The notes: generated from the letters alone by a model not told the origin. A stretch of 64,000 bases of DNA from Asparagopsis taxiformis (GCA_030407315.1 JALQPE010000520.1:1-64000), one strand, 5' to 3'. Numbered from the stretch's first letter, positions 39,161-49,750 are shown. Translations and numbers: made by a program.

Positions 39161-41889
39161 ATGCCGCTCACAAACACCTGGGACCCCACCAAAGCACCGG
39201 GTCCGTCTTCGCTACGCAACACTCCCGACGCCACGCCCGATTCCTCCCTCCGCGGCGGACAGGCCTACACCGCTAAATCCGCACTGCAGAACGACGCTAA
39301 CGTCATCATGGCCGCCGCAAAGTCCATCGGATGGCAGGAGGAGGTCACCGCCGAATTGGAGAAAGTTGCCTCGACGAGACGCCATGAAATCCTTCCCAGC
39401 ACGCATCTCGCAGAGGAAATCGACGAACGTGACCTCAATTCCCCCGATGCCTGGCTTCCGCGTCACCCTGATTTGATTCGTCTCACCGGAAAGCATCCGT
39501 TCAATTGTGAACCCGACATCGGTCAGATGCTTGATCAGGGCTTTATTACGCCGATTTCATTGCATTATGTGCGAAACCATGGAAAGTGTCCACGCATGGA
39601 TTGGGATTCCCATCGCTTGCATATCTCCGGTTTGGTGGATAAGCCGATGACGTTTACTATGGACGAGTTGTTGCAGTTGCCGACCACGACGCTGCCATCA
39701 CGCTCGTGTGCGCTGGCAATCGAAGAAAGGAGGAAAACATGGTCAAACAGACTATTGGGTTCAGTTGGGGTACCGCTGCACATTCGTGCAATATTTGGAC
39801 CGGTGTCAAGCTGTCCGTGCTGCTCGAGCACTGTGGCCTCCAACGTGATAAGGCAAGACATGTCTGCTTTGTTGGTCCCGAAAGAGAGGACTTGCCCAAT
39901 GGGACGTATGGTACGTCGATTGACATTCATACCGCCATGAATCCCATCGGTGAAGTGCTCATTGCGTGGGAACAAAACGGTGTTCGTCTCTCGCCAGACC
40001 ACGGCTTCCCGGTGCGCGTCGTCATCCCCGGATGGATTGGTGGTCGTATGGTCAAGTGGCTGGAAAATATTGAGGTTACCGATAAGCCCTCCGACAATTA
40101 CTATCACTTTTTCGATAATCGTATCCTGCCGCCGCACGTCGACGCCGAATTGGCCAAGGCTGAAGGCTGGTGGTACAAGCCCGAATATTTGTTCAACCAA
40201 CTCAACATCAACTCCGCCATTGTATATCCCGCCAACGGCGAAACCATCAGTCTCACCGGCGCCGGTGTGTACACCATCAAGGGATACGCCTATTCCGGTG
40301 GCGGCCGCAAGGTGACCCGCGTCGAAATCTCGCTCGATGGCGGCGAAACATGGAAGCTTTGCAAGCTCGATTATCCCGAAGAACGGTTCAGTCATGCTCC
40401 GAAGAACGGCATGTATTATTGCTGGATGTTCTGGGAATATGCAATCGACAAGTTCATGTTCCTCAACTGTGCCACCGGTGCAGGTGACATTCGTTGTCGC
40501 GCATGGGATGAAGCGAGCAACACACAGCCGAAGGACATCACATGGAATCTGATGGGCATGGGTAACAACTGCCACTTCAAGGTCAAGGTAATCCCGAGAC
40601 AGAGCTCCGGCTCGTTTGTTCTCGAATTCCTTCATCCCACTGTACCCGGACCGACTCCAGGTGGATGGATGCAGCCTCCCGCTCCGGCACCGGCCAAGTC
40701 GAGCAGCTCGCCGGCGCTTTCGTCGCTCGCCAAGGCACCGCAGTCAAAGCAATTTACGATGGCTGAAATCGAGGAGCATCAGACAGAAGAGTCAGCATGG
40801 ATTGTTGTGGAGAATCGTGTATTCGACGCGACGCCCTATCTAGACGATCATCCTGGCGGTCCGGCTTCTATTGTGATGAATGCCGGTGCGGACGCCACGG
40901 AGGAATTCATGGCGATTCATTCTACAAAGGCAAAGGAAATGCTTGAGAAATACTACATTGGTGACGTAGCTGGTAGTAATGCGGCCACTGACAACAAACC
41001 TGCGTTGAACATTTCCAAGTCGTCGGCTCAATTGATGAAGAAGGACTTCCCCAATCAAACCATCGACAATGTGAACCGGGCTAATGCGTCGCATTCGGAC
41101 GAGCTGGTTGCGTTGAATCCGAAGAAATGGACCGAATTTGAACTAGTTGAACGCAAGGAAATCACACACGACACGAGATTATTCAAGTTTGCATTGCAGT
41201 CGCCCGAGCATCGATTGGGTCTACCGGTGGGATACCACATGTTTATCCAAGCGGTGATCGATGGAAAATTGGTGATGCGCGCCTACACGCCTGTATCGTC
41301 GGACGACGATGTCGGGTACTTCACGCTGTGCATCAAGGTGTACTTTTCGGGTGTACACGAAAAGTTCCCGGACGGCGGCAAGATGTCGCAGTACATGGAA
41401 CAATTATCGGTAGGCGAAACGCTCAAGGTCAAGGGACCGTTGGGACATGTCGAATACAAGGGGGACGGCGAATTAATTGTCAAGGGCAAGCAAATGTACG
41501 CGAGTAAAATTGGACTGATTTGCGGCGGAACAGGTCTGACGCCGGCGTATCAGATCATGCAGGCCGTCTACAAGGACCAAGACGACAGCACGGAAGTGTA
41601 CTTGTTGTACGCCAACCAGACGGAGGACGATATTCTGATGCGGGAGGAACTGGACGCCATGGCGGCGGAGAGGGAGAACATTCATGTATGGTACACGGTG
41701 GATCGACCGACCGACGACTGGAAGTTCAGCACTGGATTTGTCAGCGAGGAAATGATCCGGGCGCACATCCCGGCGCCGAGCGACATGAGCTTTGTCGCCA
41801 TGTGCGGACCGAAGGCGATGATGGAGTTTGCTTGCGTACCCAATTTGCTCAAGATTGGCTTTAGCGAAGATCGATTTGTGGAGTTTTAG
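39161..41889 (+). CDS. NR: Nitrate reductase (NADH type), one frameshift
   Basis: Reduces nitrate to nitrite with NAD(P)H in the cytosol, the first step of nitrate assimilation. About 909 codons, the normal length for plant/algal enzymes, without introns. The first frame (39,161 to about 39,695) covers the N-terminus and the start of the molybdenum domain (HPDLIRLTGKHPFNCEP, HYVRNHGKCPRMDW). A one-base deficit at 39,694-39,697 shifts to the second frame, which begins ITLVCAGNRRKEENM and holds the molybdenum-ligand cysteine. Then follow the dimerisation domain, a Ser/Pro/Ala hinge, cytochrome b5 (DDHPGGPASIV, heme histidine), FAD domain (RAYTPVSSDDD, GGKMSQYMEQL) and NADH domain (CGGTGLTPAYQIMQ, MCGPKAMMEF). 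An AATAAA at 41,897 follows the stop. Everything except the missing base looks functional. Confidence 0.95.
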
Positions 41890-41896
41890 AGCACTT

Positions 41897-41902
41897 AATA
41901 AA
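41897..41902 (+). terminator. Polyadenylation signal of nitrate reductase
   Basis: AATAAA eight bases after the stop codon. It fits a canonical poly(A) signal with a very short 3' UTR. Confidence 0.4.
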
Positions 41903-42196
41903 TTGTAATTTTTTGCCTCAGCGTAGCATACAGTGCTGTGATTTCAACTCTAATTGTGGTACACCGACGGCGCAGACTCTGCTCGACTCTGCAGCGAAGC
42001 GCAGTCCAGACCTGACCAGACCACAGCTGTGCAGTGTTGTGCGTCGACATTGCATCGGCGTCCGACGTCGAGCTGCGTTCTCAAGTGTCCACCAATCGAG
42101 ACGCACGTCTATTCGCTGGCCCGCCCGCTCGTTCGCGCTGTCGTGCTCAATGCGCAGATGACAAGACGCTTGTCGAAGAGCGCATTCAATTGAGCC

Positions 42197-42892
42197 ATGG
42201 GCAAGTTGGCCGATTCCTCGCTCGGACTCCGCTGCGTAAACTGTCACAACACTGAGACGCCGCTGTGGCGCGCCGGTCCAGACGGGCCGAAAACGCTGTG
42301 CAACGCGTGCGGCGTGCGATTCAAGAAGGGTAAGCTCGCATTGTATAGAAATAAAGACGGCAGTATAACCGCTGTCAAGAGTGAACACGCCTTCCCCGTG
42401 CACATTCCGCCTTCCAACAGAAAAATTTCCAAGAAAATTGTCCTCCCCACCGTCTCCGCCCCGCCGCTTCCCAACGACGGCATCGCGTCCAAACGCGCCA
42501 TCCGCAAAAACTCGGCCGAAACCGCACATCTCTCCTCCCTCCTCAAGCCCCGACAGAGGTCCAGACGCGTCAATGCCGGCCAATTACCCGGTCGTTACGC
42601 CGCCAAGACGCTCCCCGATGCGCTTGCACACGACGCCTCGCCGTCGCCGTCCCCGACGAGCTCCCCGACACATAGCCCCCATCATGACGGTGCGTTTGCG
42701 TCTTTTCTGCGTTTCTCCCTGCTGCGCGTCATCATGACTAACTGGTTTGTTGCTACAGGTCTTTTCAGTATCCCCGCTTCTATGAACGTCGATGAGCCGT
42801 CGCTGTATCAGTTTACGAATACAGACGAGGAAACATTGCGCCCGAAGTGGCTTGTCTCGGAATCGGAACTAGTGGTGATTCCGACTCTATGA
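42197..42892 (+). CDS. GATA-type zinc-finger transcription factor
   Basis: The start codon ATG 42,197 has a good context (GAGCCATGG). Residues 13-38 form one GATA finger, CVNCHNTETPLWRAGPDG...LCNAC, with the plant-type spacing C-X2-C-X18-C, followed by X2-C and a basic tail (RFKKGKLALYRNKDG). The rest is basic and Ser/Pro-rich. An intron of 69 nt (42,690-42,758) is likely: donor GTGCGT, branch site TGACTAAC, acceptor GCTACAG. Because 69 is a multiple of three and stop-free, reading through keeps the frame (231 aa unspliced, 208 aa spliced). It lies 308 bp downstream of nitrate reductase on the same strand. GATA factors regulate nitrogen genes in fungi; this role here is inference. Confidence 0.85.
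   Translation: MGKLADSSLGLRCVNCHNTETPLWRAGPDGPKTLCNACGVRFKKGKLALYRNKDGSITAVKSEHAFPVHIPPSNRKISKKIVLPTVSAPPLPNDGIASKRAIRKNSAETAHLSSLLKPRQRSRRVNAGQLPGRYAAKTLPDALAHDASPSPSPTSSPTHSPHHDGAFASFLRFSLLRVIMTNWFVATGLFSIPASMNVDEPSLYQFTNTDEETLRPKWLVSESELVVIPTL
42690..42758 (+). other. Candidate spliceosomal intron in the GATA gene
   Basis: GT...AG boundaries with TGACTAAC, a textbook branch point, ending 16 nt before the acceptor AG, and a T-rich stretch between. The length is 69 nt. It contains no in-frame stop, so it could also be retained as coding sequence. Confidence 0.65.
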
Positions 42893-43431
42893 CGCTACTA
42901 CCCATGCCGGCCGACCCGTCGTCAACTGAGGAGTTCAGTTCAGCGTTTGCTGAATTAGGACGCGACTCATCTCTCACTCTAGATTTTCCCGACCGCATCG
43001 ACGCGCTGCGCGGGCTCGTGCTCGACCCGTCGCGCAGAATTTCACGCCATTACAAGGTGGCCGTACAGGCGCTATGTAATCTATGTCGACTGCGATACGA
43101 CTCGCCGCAAGCATCGTTGAGCAAGGTGGTCAACATTGATGACTGCAAAAATTTTATTCGCTCCTTTGCGCACGATCAAACAAACGGTGTCGAACTCAAC
43201 GATGCGGGCAACAAGTCGGGCGTCATGCTGTCGGAGAAGACGTTGTATTCCTCCGCCGCCGAGGCGCTTCGCTGTCTGATGGACAGCTCGGAAATTATGG
43301 GGCTGGCCGAAACGTGCATGGTGGAAATCCTCGCCGAGGATGTGAGCGGCGCGTTGAGTAATCTGGGACTGTCGGGGTTTGAAAGTTTGGATGTGTCGTT
43401 TGCGTATGAATCAATAACAATCCAACCATAA
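42889..43431 (+). CDS. Downstream ORF, possible C-terminal half of the GATA protein
   Basis: ATG 42,889 overlaps the GATA stop codon (ATGA). The 180-codon frame (MTLLPMPADPSSTEEF...) is helical and acidic, without a recognised domain. Overlapping start/stop pairs are unusual in eukaryotes, so this may be a second exon. If the donor at 42,690 is joined to an acceptor TATCAG ending at 42,811, the two frames fuse into one protein of about 370 residues. Alternatively a one-base error separates them. An independent small gene is the third option. Confidence 0.5.
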   Translation: MTLLPMPADPSSTEEFSSAFAELGRDSSLTLDFPDRIDALRGLVLDPSRRISRHYKVAVQALCNLCRLRYDSPQASLSKVVNIDDCKNFIRSFAHDQTNGVELNDAGNKSGVMLSEKTLYSSAAEALRCLMDSSEIMGLAETCMVEILAEDVSGALSNLGLSGFESLDVSFAYESITIQP

Positions 43432-43697
43432 CAAGATAGCAAATGTTCGATTCGTTGCGCTGAATTAGTGTTTATATCGGCGACACCCAAAGTCGCTTTG
43501 CGCAGACGTAAACAAATCGAAGTCAACTCGATTGGCCAATAATTGTCAACGCCTCCGCGCCAGCTGTGCACGCTACAAATTATCAAAATATCTCACAAAA
43601 ATGCCAACGTCAAACCACCCGTTCGCACCCGTCGCCTCGGCCAACTCGTCCATCGCGACCGCTCCGTCCCGCTCCGTCCCGCTCCGCCCAGCGCACC

Positions 43698-44417
43698 ATG
43701 GACCGTCCCCGCCCCGCCCCGACGCACCATCGCGAGTCGCCCGCCGCCGAGACACCGCCCAGCCAGCCGCCGTCCAAGGCCGTCGCCGCCGTGCGAAAGC
43801 TCGCCGACCTGTTTGCGACCCGCGCCGAAGAAGACCGTCTGCACGAACACGTGCTCTCCTGCTTCTGCACGCACAACGTGTCGTGCGCCGTCTGCCAAAG
43901 CAAGACGATCATCGGCGCGCGCTACCGCTGCGAGGCGCCGTGCAGCGATGTGAATCTATGCGAAAGCTGTCGTCGCATGGTGCGTGACGCCGGCTACACG
44001 GGCGCTTTCACCGTCTACGACTACCCGTGGGAGGCCAGCGCCGACTATACCATCGGCGCCGACCGCACGCGCGAGCGTGACGAGCGCTTCCGCGTCCCCG
44101 CCGCGCCGCTACGACTCGGCGATAGCGGCCCCGGCGTCACGCATTTGCAGTACGTTTTGTATCAGATCGGCCATCTCAACGTGTGTTTGGCCGCGTTTCG
44201 CGCCGGCATTTTCTGCGGCATCACCCGTGACGGCGTCAGTAAGTTTCAGCTCGAGCAAAACGTCGTCGAGGAAGGCGCTCTCGGCGTCTATACCGTGTTG
44301 ACCAGACAGTGCGTTTTAGGTATGTTTGACGAGCTCGAAATGCGATGGCAGAGCGTTCCTTGCTCGCGAATTGCCGGCACCGACAATCCACGATTGAGAA
44401 CTGCTCTTGCGGCGTAG
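43698..44417 (+). CDS. ZZ zinc-finger and peptidoglycan-binding-like domain protein, 239 aa
   Basis: ATG 43,698 has a strong context (GCACCATGG); the frame upstream is open but has no in-frame ATG. After a Pro-rich leader, residues of about 60-100 form a ZZ-type zinc finger: HNVSCAVCQSKTIIGARYRC, CSDVNLCESC. ZZ fingers bind protein partners such as histone tails or N-degrons. Residues of about 135-205 form a PG_binding_1 fold: LRLGDSGPGVTHLQYVLYQI, with GITRDGVSKFQLEQN and GVYTVLTRQ. Such domains are helical ligand-binding units that in eukaryotes need not bind peptidoglycan. No signal peptide or membrane segment is visible. The combination is uncommon; function unknown. Confidence 0.75.
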   Translation: MDRPRPAPTHHRESPAAETPPSQPPSKAVAAVRKLADLFATRAEEDRLHEHVLSCFCTHNVSCAVCQSKTIIGARYRCEAPCSDVNLCESCRRMVRDAGYTGAFTVYDYPWEASADYTIGADRTRERDERFRVPAAPLRLGDSGPGVTHLQYVLYQIGHLNVCLAAFRAGIFCGITRDGVSKFQLEQNVVEEGALGVYTVLTRQCVLGMFDELEMRWQSVPCSRIAGTDNPRLRTALAA

Positions 44418-44751
44418 TTGCACTATTGTGTGAGTAAATTTATGACAAGTTGGATCGATCGATCGCTCGCAACCGCTTTTCTTCTTCATCGCCATCGAGT
44501 AGAACGCACTCAACTATGGGAAAGAGTTGTTGAAACTTTTTTTCGCCAAAACTGAAAATCCGTCCATCTTACAGGCCGAAACTCAGATATTCTCAGCCAT
44601 CCATCACCAACTATGCGAGATATTAACTTTGAGCTCCCAAATAAACTGCAAACCTGACCAGTCCGCCACCCGTTCTCTATAGATACCAGATACCAAGATT
44701 CAGCCACCCACAACAGATTCGTTTGACCTCCATCCCCGCTCATCGCACATC

Positions 44752-45189
44752 ATGGCTTTCGTTTCCTCCTTCACCCCATGCACCATTCGCTCGCGCTCGC
44801 GAACCACAGCCTTGACGCCCCGCTCCGCCCCGCTTAAAGCGCTCCGCCCCTCGCAGCGTGTCACCATGGGTCTGGGCGAGGACGGGCTGAAAGAAGATCT
44901 CGCTTTCGCGCAAAACTGCATCGAAGAAGGCTGTGAAGTGGACGCCGTGCAAGACGTTCTCACCCGATTGGAACGACGAAGAGCTGTGCTCGCCCTCGAA
45001 CTGTCCCAGATAGAGGAGGTTATGGCCGTTTTGGCCAGAGAGAATCTCTCTGGTGATCGCGGTCTGGTCGCCGAAGCTATGGCCGCTGCCGTTTCTATTT
45101 TTTCAAAGGCCGATGATAATTATCCTGGTATCGGCGATAAAACCAATGCATGGACGCTCGATCCCATCAAGGAACAGCCAAAGTTTTAA
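44752..45189 (+). CDS. Small plastid-targeted protein, 145 aa
   Basis: The N-terminus MAFVSSFTPCTIRSRSRTTA is Ser/Thr/Arg-rich, almost free of acids, with Phe near position 3, a typical red-algal plastid transit peptide. Cleavage is likely near VTM/GLGED (residue 38-40). The mature part (about 105 residues) is mainly helical: LAFAQNCIEEGCEVDAVQDV followed by LTRLERRRAVLALELSQIEE, a helical hairpin with two cysteines five residues apart (C-IEEG-C). The C-terminus is YPGIGDKTNAWTLDP. I recognise the layout of small stromal proteins with a 'CxxxGC' helix but cannot name the family. Intronless. An ATTAAA follows about 40 nt after the stop. Confidence 0.75.
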   Translation: MAFVSSFTPCTIRSRSRTTALTPRSAPLKALRPSQRVTMGLGEDGLKEDLAFAQNCIEEGCEVDAVQDVLTRLERRRAVLALELSQIEEVMAVLARENLSGDRGLVAEAMAAAVSIFSKADDNYPGIGDKTNAWTLDPIKEQPKF

Positions 45190-45770
45190 GACGCACTGTC
45201 GTGCCTGTCTAGAAAGGTAGAGTGGTTCAATTAAAGAACGTTTGATATGTTGGTATACAACATCACCATAGTGCATTTGTTGCTCCAGATATCCTCTCGT
45301 GTCTGTTTACTGCCATCTATCCTTGTGTGTCGGCCCAACAGTAAGGAAGCCAACTCGCGATATTCAAGTTCCTTGGTGCGTCATTGAGCGATTGTAGACA
45401 TGCTCCGGAACCGTATTGCAGCAATTCGCGATTGCCATATGTTTGTCATGACAACTGCAAGTAAACTAGGCTCATTAATAGGGTCCAACCTCTCAATACA
45501 CATTTGTTTGTAGCTCCATGCACGTAAATACTGCAAATGGCCTAGCTGGAAAACGGATCAAGGAGCCCTCTAGGTAGGGCACCCCGGACAAGCTGCGCTT
45601 CACAAAACTGTAGCAACTACATCTCCTTGCCTTCAGCTTGACAGACGCCAAACCGGCAACAGCACTCTCAACTTGATTCGCAATCACTTGTAAAGCGAAC
45701 ACAGCTGGTATCAACATTACTTCACAAAGCCCATTCTGCTCCCTTGACATTCCTACCCAGCAACGAAGCC
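45190..45770. other. Convergent intergenic region
   Basis: About 580 bp between two convergent genes. It contains ATTAAA near 45,231 for the left gene; no ORF or repeat is supported. Confidence 0.4.
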
Positions 45771-46520
45771 CTATTCCTCCCGCCGCAATTGATCGTTCCT
45801 ACCATCCAAACGGCGATCACCCTCGGCAAGTTCTGCATCGCGCACAGGTCTCCCAGCCTTGACCGACTCCAAAGCCTCGAGTAAAAGCGCGATCCTCGCC
45901 TGCTCTTCTTCCAATGCCACCACGGTCGCGCGTTGTCTTCTTAACAATTCATCATACTCTTCATCGAGCTCCTTGAAAACTGGAAACCAGACGGGCCATT
46001 TCATCCATGAGGGCGGTTCTGCGCCATCGGTGCGAATCTGCACGACATGCGTAGCCTTGTCACCATTATCCGCCGAGGCGCTGACGGCGGCCACAACCGA
46101 GTCGTGGCGATTGACCAGATACACCTTTCTCCGCCAATCGAGCCCACTGAGCACCACGTCAGCAAAACCACAGGTGACGCCGACCACCATCGCGCCGTGC
46201 GACACGGCCTTCCAATGGGGCCCGCTGACAAACAGGGCGCCGAAATAGCCCGCAAAGCCGCCCGCCACGGCCGAGGCCACGGGGCCGTCCACGCCGGCGC
46301 CGGCGGCGACCACCTCGCGCAGGGCGAAGAAGGGCGCGGCGAAGAGGCCGCACGCGGTGCCGGCGCGAAAGGCAACAAAGGGCGGGAGGGAGCGGAAGGA
46401 AGCGTAGGAAACACCGCCGATAAAGCCCACTGCTGCGCCGGTCAATACGCGATGGAGGGCGCCTTCACGCCACAGATGTGCGACGTCGACTGGTTTGGTC
46501 ACAGGCGGTTGGCCACTCAT
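45771..46520 (-). CDS. Tim17/Tim22/Tim23-family-like membrane protein, 249 aa
   Basis: ATG 46,520. Residues 25-130 hold four Gly/Ala-rich membrane segments (LTGAAVGFIGGVSYASF, AFRAGTACGLFAAPFFAL, AVAGGFAGYFGALFVSG, GAMVVGVTCGFADVVLSG), the pattern of Tim17-family proteins, including the small-residue packing motifs. The soluble C-terminus has PSWMKWPVWFPVFKELDEEY and a coiled coil EEEQARIALLLEALE, as in plant and algal relatives of unknown function. It is probably in a mitochondrial or plastid membrane. Not one of the core translocase subunits, judged by the long charged tail. Intronless. It converges with the plastid-protein gene. Confidence 0.7.
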   Translation of the reverse strand: MSGQPPVTKPVDVAHLWREGALHRVLTGAAVGFIGGVSYASFRSLPPFVAFRAGTACGLFAAPFFALREVVAAGAGVDGPVASAVAGGFAGYFGALFVSGPHWKAVSHGAMVVGVTCGFADVVLSGLDWRRKVYLVNRHDSVVAAVSASADNGDKATHVVQIRTDGAEPPSWMKWPVWFPVFKELDEEYDELLRRQRATVVALEEEQARIALLLEALESVKAGRPVRDAELAEGDRRLDGRNDQLRREE

Positions 46521-47235
46521 CGGGTTGTTGCGTGACGAGTGTAGACGCCCGACAGTGGCCTAGCTTGTGTAGATGCGATTCTCGGTTTGTTGCGCAGCAG
46601 TTGCTCTAGTGGCATGCGAATTTGTGCAACATCTAGACAGTCAAAGCGGGGCGACGATTTTGCGAACGAGGTATGTGAGCTGGTCACAATAGCAGGATGA
46701 TTCCAGCTGCGTTGTGCTCAACGCTTCTCCAATGACATGCTCTTGACCAGTGAACATACTGCACCAGTCGATGCATCGGAGCAGCGTGGCCGGCGGACAA
46801 ATTGTGTGCCTTTATTCGCCCCAATTTCGCACTTTTCATTACAGTCTAATTTTGGATTTTTTAACCATCATTCTAATTTTAGTGCTTGGCTTACAGCCAT
46901 CCATTTAAATCTCCAATCGGCGCGTCGCTAACGAGCTTATGTCCCGACGCGGTCTATAGCCTGATTTGTACGCTTGTCGCTCATTGGCCGCCGCGAATAC
47001 TCCTCCACGTGCCGCCCGTCCAGTGGCTGATTCCTCATGCACACCAACAACGCGTCTGGCCAATTTGAAACACGTCGATCAAATTGTCCGATGCTTCCAG
47101 ATTCTCTCTCTCTCTCTACGTCATACCCATCGATTACCCCAGAATCCAACTTTGCAAAGCGCTCGCCTGTCACAACATGTCAACATGAACAATGCTTCAC
47201 AGATCATAGATAATGGGAAAGCCGCCAGAGTACAT
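46521..47235. other. Gene-free stretch
   Basis: No supported gene or RNA. Upstream region of the Tim17-like gene and start of the repeat-rich right part. Contains a short (TCTCTC) run near 47,103. Confidence 0.4.
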
Positions 47236-47469
47236 GATTCCATCCCCAGCAGACACCATCTGCGCTGTAATCTGTGCAATCATGCTAGGCTGTTCACCAG
47301 ATAGGGAGGAAACAATCTACCGTCGGCCGTCAAATGAACTGCTACGAACACAAATAGATTCCATCATCAGAAGACACCATCCGCGCTGTAATCTGTGCAA
47401 TGCAATGACTCCGTGTAGCCGGGCTTGGCTGCTCGCCGGATAGGGAGAAAACAATCTACCATCGGTCGT
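47236..47469. repeat. Imperfect tandem duplication, about 120 bp units
   Basis: GATTCCATC...AGACACCATC(T/C)GCGC...TCTGTGCAAT...GATAGGGAG(G/A)AAACAATCTACC occurs at 47,236-47,330 and again at 47,357-47,469. The second unit has about 20 extra bases. No coding function. Confidence 0.75.
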
Positions 47470-48507
47470 TACCGTATGCTTCGAGTGGCCAACATTGCTT
47501 GGATCGTCCGTATCGGGCATGAGAATCTAGTGCCCCATTTTGGCCAGCCAATAGGATCAACTCGTATCGCCTCTTCATCATTCTCATTAGCTGTCTGAGA
47601 AAAGCAGAAAATCAAAAAATATCCCCTCAATAATCAGAAACTAGGGTTTCACGCCTGAAATTCTTTTCAAAAGTTTCGTCTCCACAAAATGCAAAAAGCA
47701 GCCATATGTCTCGCATACAGACAGCCTTGAAATTGGTGTTGTGACACTTGCAAACCAGATGTTACACTCAATTATAGCAGCGTATCGCATTTGCCCGTCA
47801 GAAGCAAATTAGTGAAAGACTGCCCTTTATTGTTGAATCGCAATGATGAAGATGATGGCTCGATCCAAGTGCGCTACTCGAACAGGAGCCAGAGTTCACT
47901 ACTAACAACGGAGGTAAAACCTGCCTAAAAAATCCGCTATGCTAGGTTAGTCTATATAAACAGGAGTCGGCATTTGTTGTCTTTCAGAGCATGTTGGGAT
48001 CGCAAGGTCTCCAGAACGTTGATATAAAATAGGTATCACTTCGATGTCTTTATTCCACACTACTCTTGTACATTGAATTATTTCCATGATGTGCATTTCT
48101 TGAAGAATGCTTCTGCATTACAATTCATGTTTCGGCAACGGCTGAGAGGGTAAAATTTCTTTTGCAAGAACACAAGAGCAAAGCTACTGTACAAAAAAAG
48201 TATAAAATATCTATGAATAAGTTACCTGTGAGTTCATATTGCACCGACCGCAATCAGGCAATATGATAAACAAGCATACAATTACAAAAATCACAGAATC
48301 AACAAATTGCACCATCAAATTCATACAATATGGTACAAATGAATCAAAACAAAATGATTCATACCGATCCAAATTTGAAGAGCACAGTCATCAGCCCGAA
48401 GACTGAACAGAGCTGTTGGACACTGCGACTCGCAGGAAAGGGCGAATGCAAATTAATTTGCATTTAAAAGCCAATGCGATGAAAACGATATTAGTGAAGG
48501 TGCAGCG
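47470..48507. other. AT-rich stretch before the old chromovirus
   Basis: About 1 kb without a supported gene. It should contain the 5' LTR and leader of the element to the right, but no matching repeat was found on the other side. A 20 bp palindrome AATGCAAATTAATTTGCATT lies at 48,445-48,464. Confidence 0.35.
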
Positions 48508-49650
48508 ATGCTAATATTACCCTATTTTCTTGAAGGGGATGCAAGGAGAAACTATTTAGCACACTTTGATCGTGGTACCGAACAGCTCGGCGGATTTCAC
48601 TTATATTCGCAAGCAGTTCAACACCTACTACGAATATACACCAAAGACATATACATTGATAAGGCTGTAGCCGAACTTGACGCGGCTCGTCAGCAAGCTA
48701 AAGAGGACAAGATGACTTATGGTACTCGCTTGCGTCGCAAAGCTAGGATTTGTGGAAACGTGTACTCCGAGCAGCGGCTCATAACCAAGTTTATTAGAGG
48801 GGTGAGGGGTGATATCAGGCCAAATATACAAGCAGAAAGGGGAGCGGAATTTCAAATGACCTACAAAGAGTGTTTGGAGCGTGCACAGGCTATTGGTGAT
48901 TCTAACCGCGCGCTGTTGTCTGCACATACCCCAAAACGGGCTACACAGGACCGAACTCATAGAACCATGTTGGTGGATGCGAATGCTCCCATACCATCCG
49001 GCCGGGTGGATCAGAGATACAAGGCGACCAGGCGTCAGGAAATGACGGCTGACGCCGTCTTCGCCACTCAACCCACATGGGAACCGCCATCCAATGGCTG
49101 CTCTGTTTACTATGGCACAGACTACGAAGCAGTCCTGGAGCAGACTCCATCGGAATCGATGGATGTCAATTCTGACTATTCCTGTCCAATCCCCCCTGTT
49201 ACTACTCAAGGGAATCCAAACCAAAATCGTACAGGGCTATACAACTCCGATGTTTTCGGCAGAAGCCAGTGGGAGACCCTGAAGCCACCCGACAGACAAC
49301 CTCAGAAGCTCTCCAATGCAAACTAACCAACAGATATACGTTTTGACTGTTTTGCAATTGGGCACAGAAAGCCAAACTGTCCTTTTCTCCCCATTTCATT
49401 GCCAGAATCAAACATAATTGCTATGCAGATGGCTAACTACGAAGTACTCACGCCTTCAAAGAAGCGTTGGCTAGTCAAAGTCGGGCGCGCACAAACATTC
49501 TCATTGCCGGTACCATCTGCACAGGACTCAGGCGTAACCGAAGAGGTGCCGCATGATAATCAGGCGCAAGAAGTCAGGTACTTCAAGACAAAGGCAAGTT
49601 CTGGAAATCTGCGCGACCTCCGTTTCCGTCATCAACAGGCACAGTGAAAA
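48508..49650 (+). pseudogene. Gag of the old chromovirus
   Basis: The frame from 48,508 (PYFLEGDARRNYLAHFD) to a TAA at 49,324 contains the retrotransposon gag region (RLRRKARICGNVYSEQRLIT, FIRGVRGDIRPNI). In the same frame behind the TAA comes RFDCFAIGHRKPNC, a CCHC zinc knuckle in which the first cysteine codon TGT has become CGT (Arg, 49,339-49,341). The upstream start is missing. Confidence 0.7.
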
Positions 49651-49750
49651 CTGTAGGAGACATAACGACAAACCCATCATCGAAAAAACCCCAGAGGCGG
49701 GCATAGCTGACACGTTGTCCGTACAGAGGCCATCCGTTACAGCTACACCT

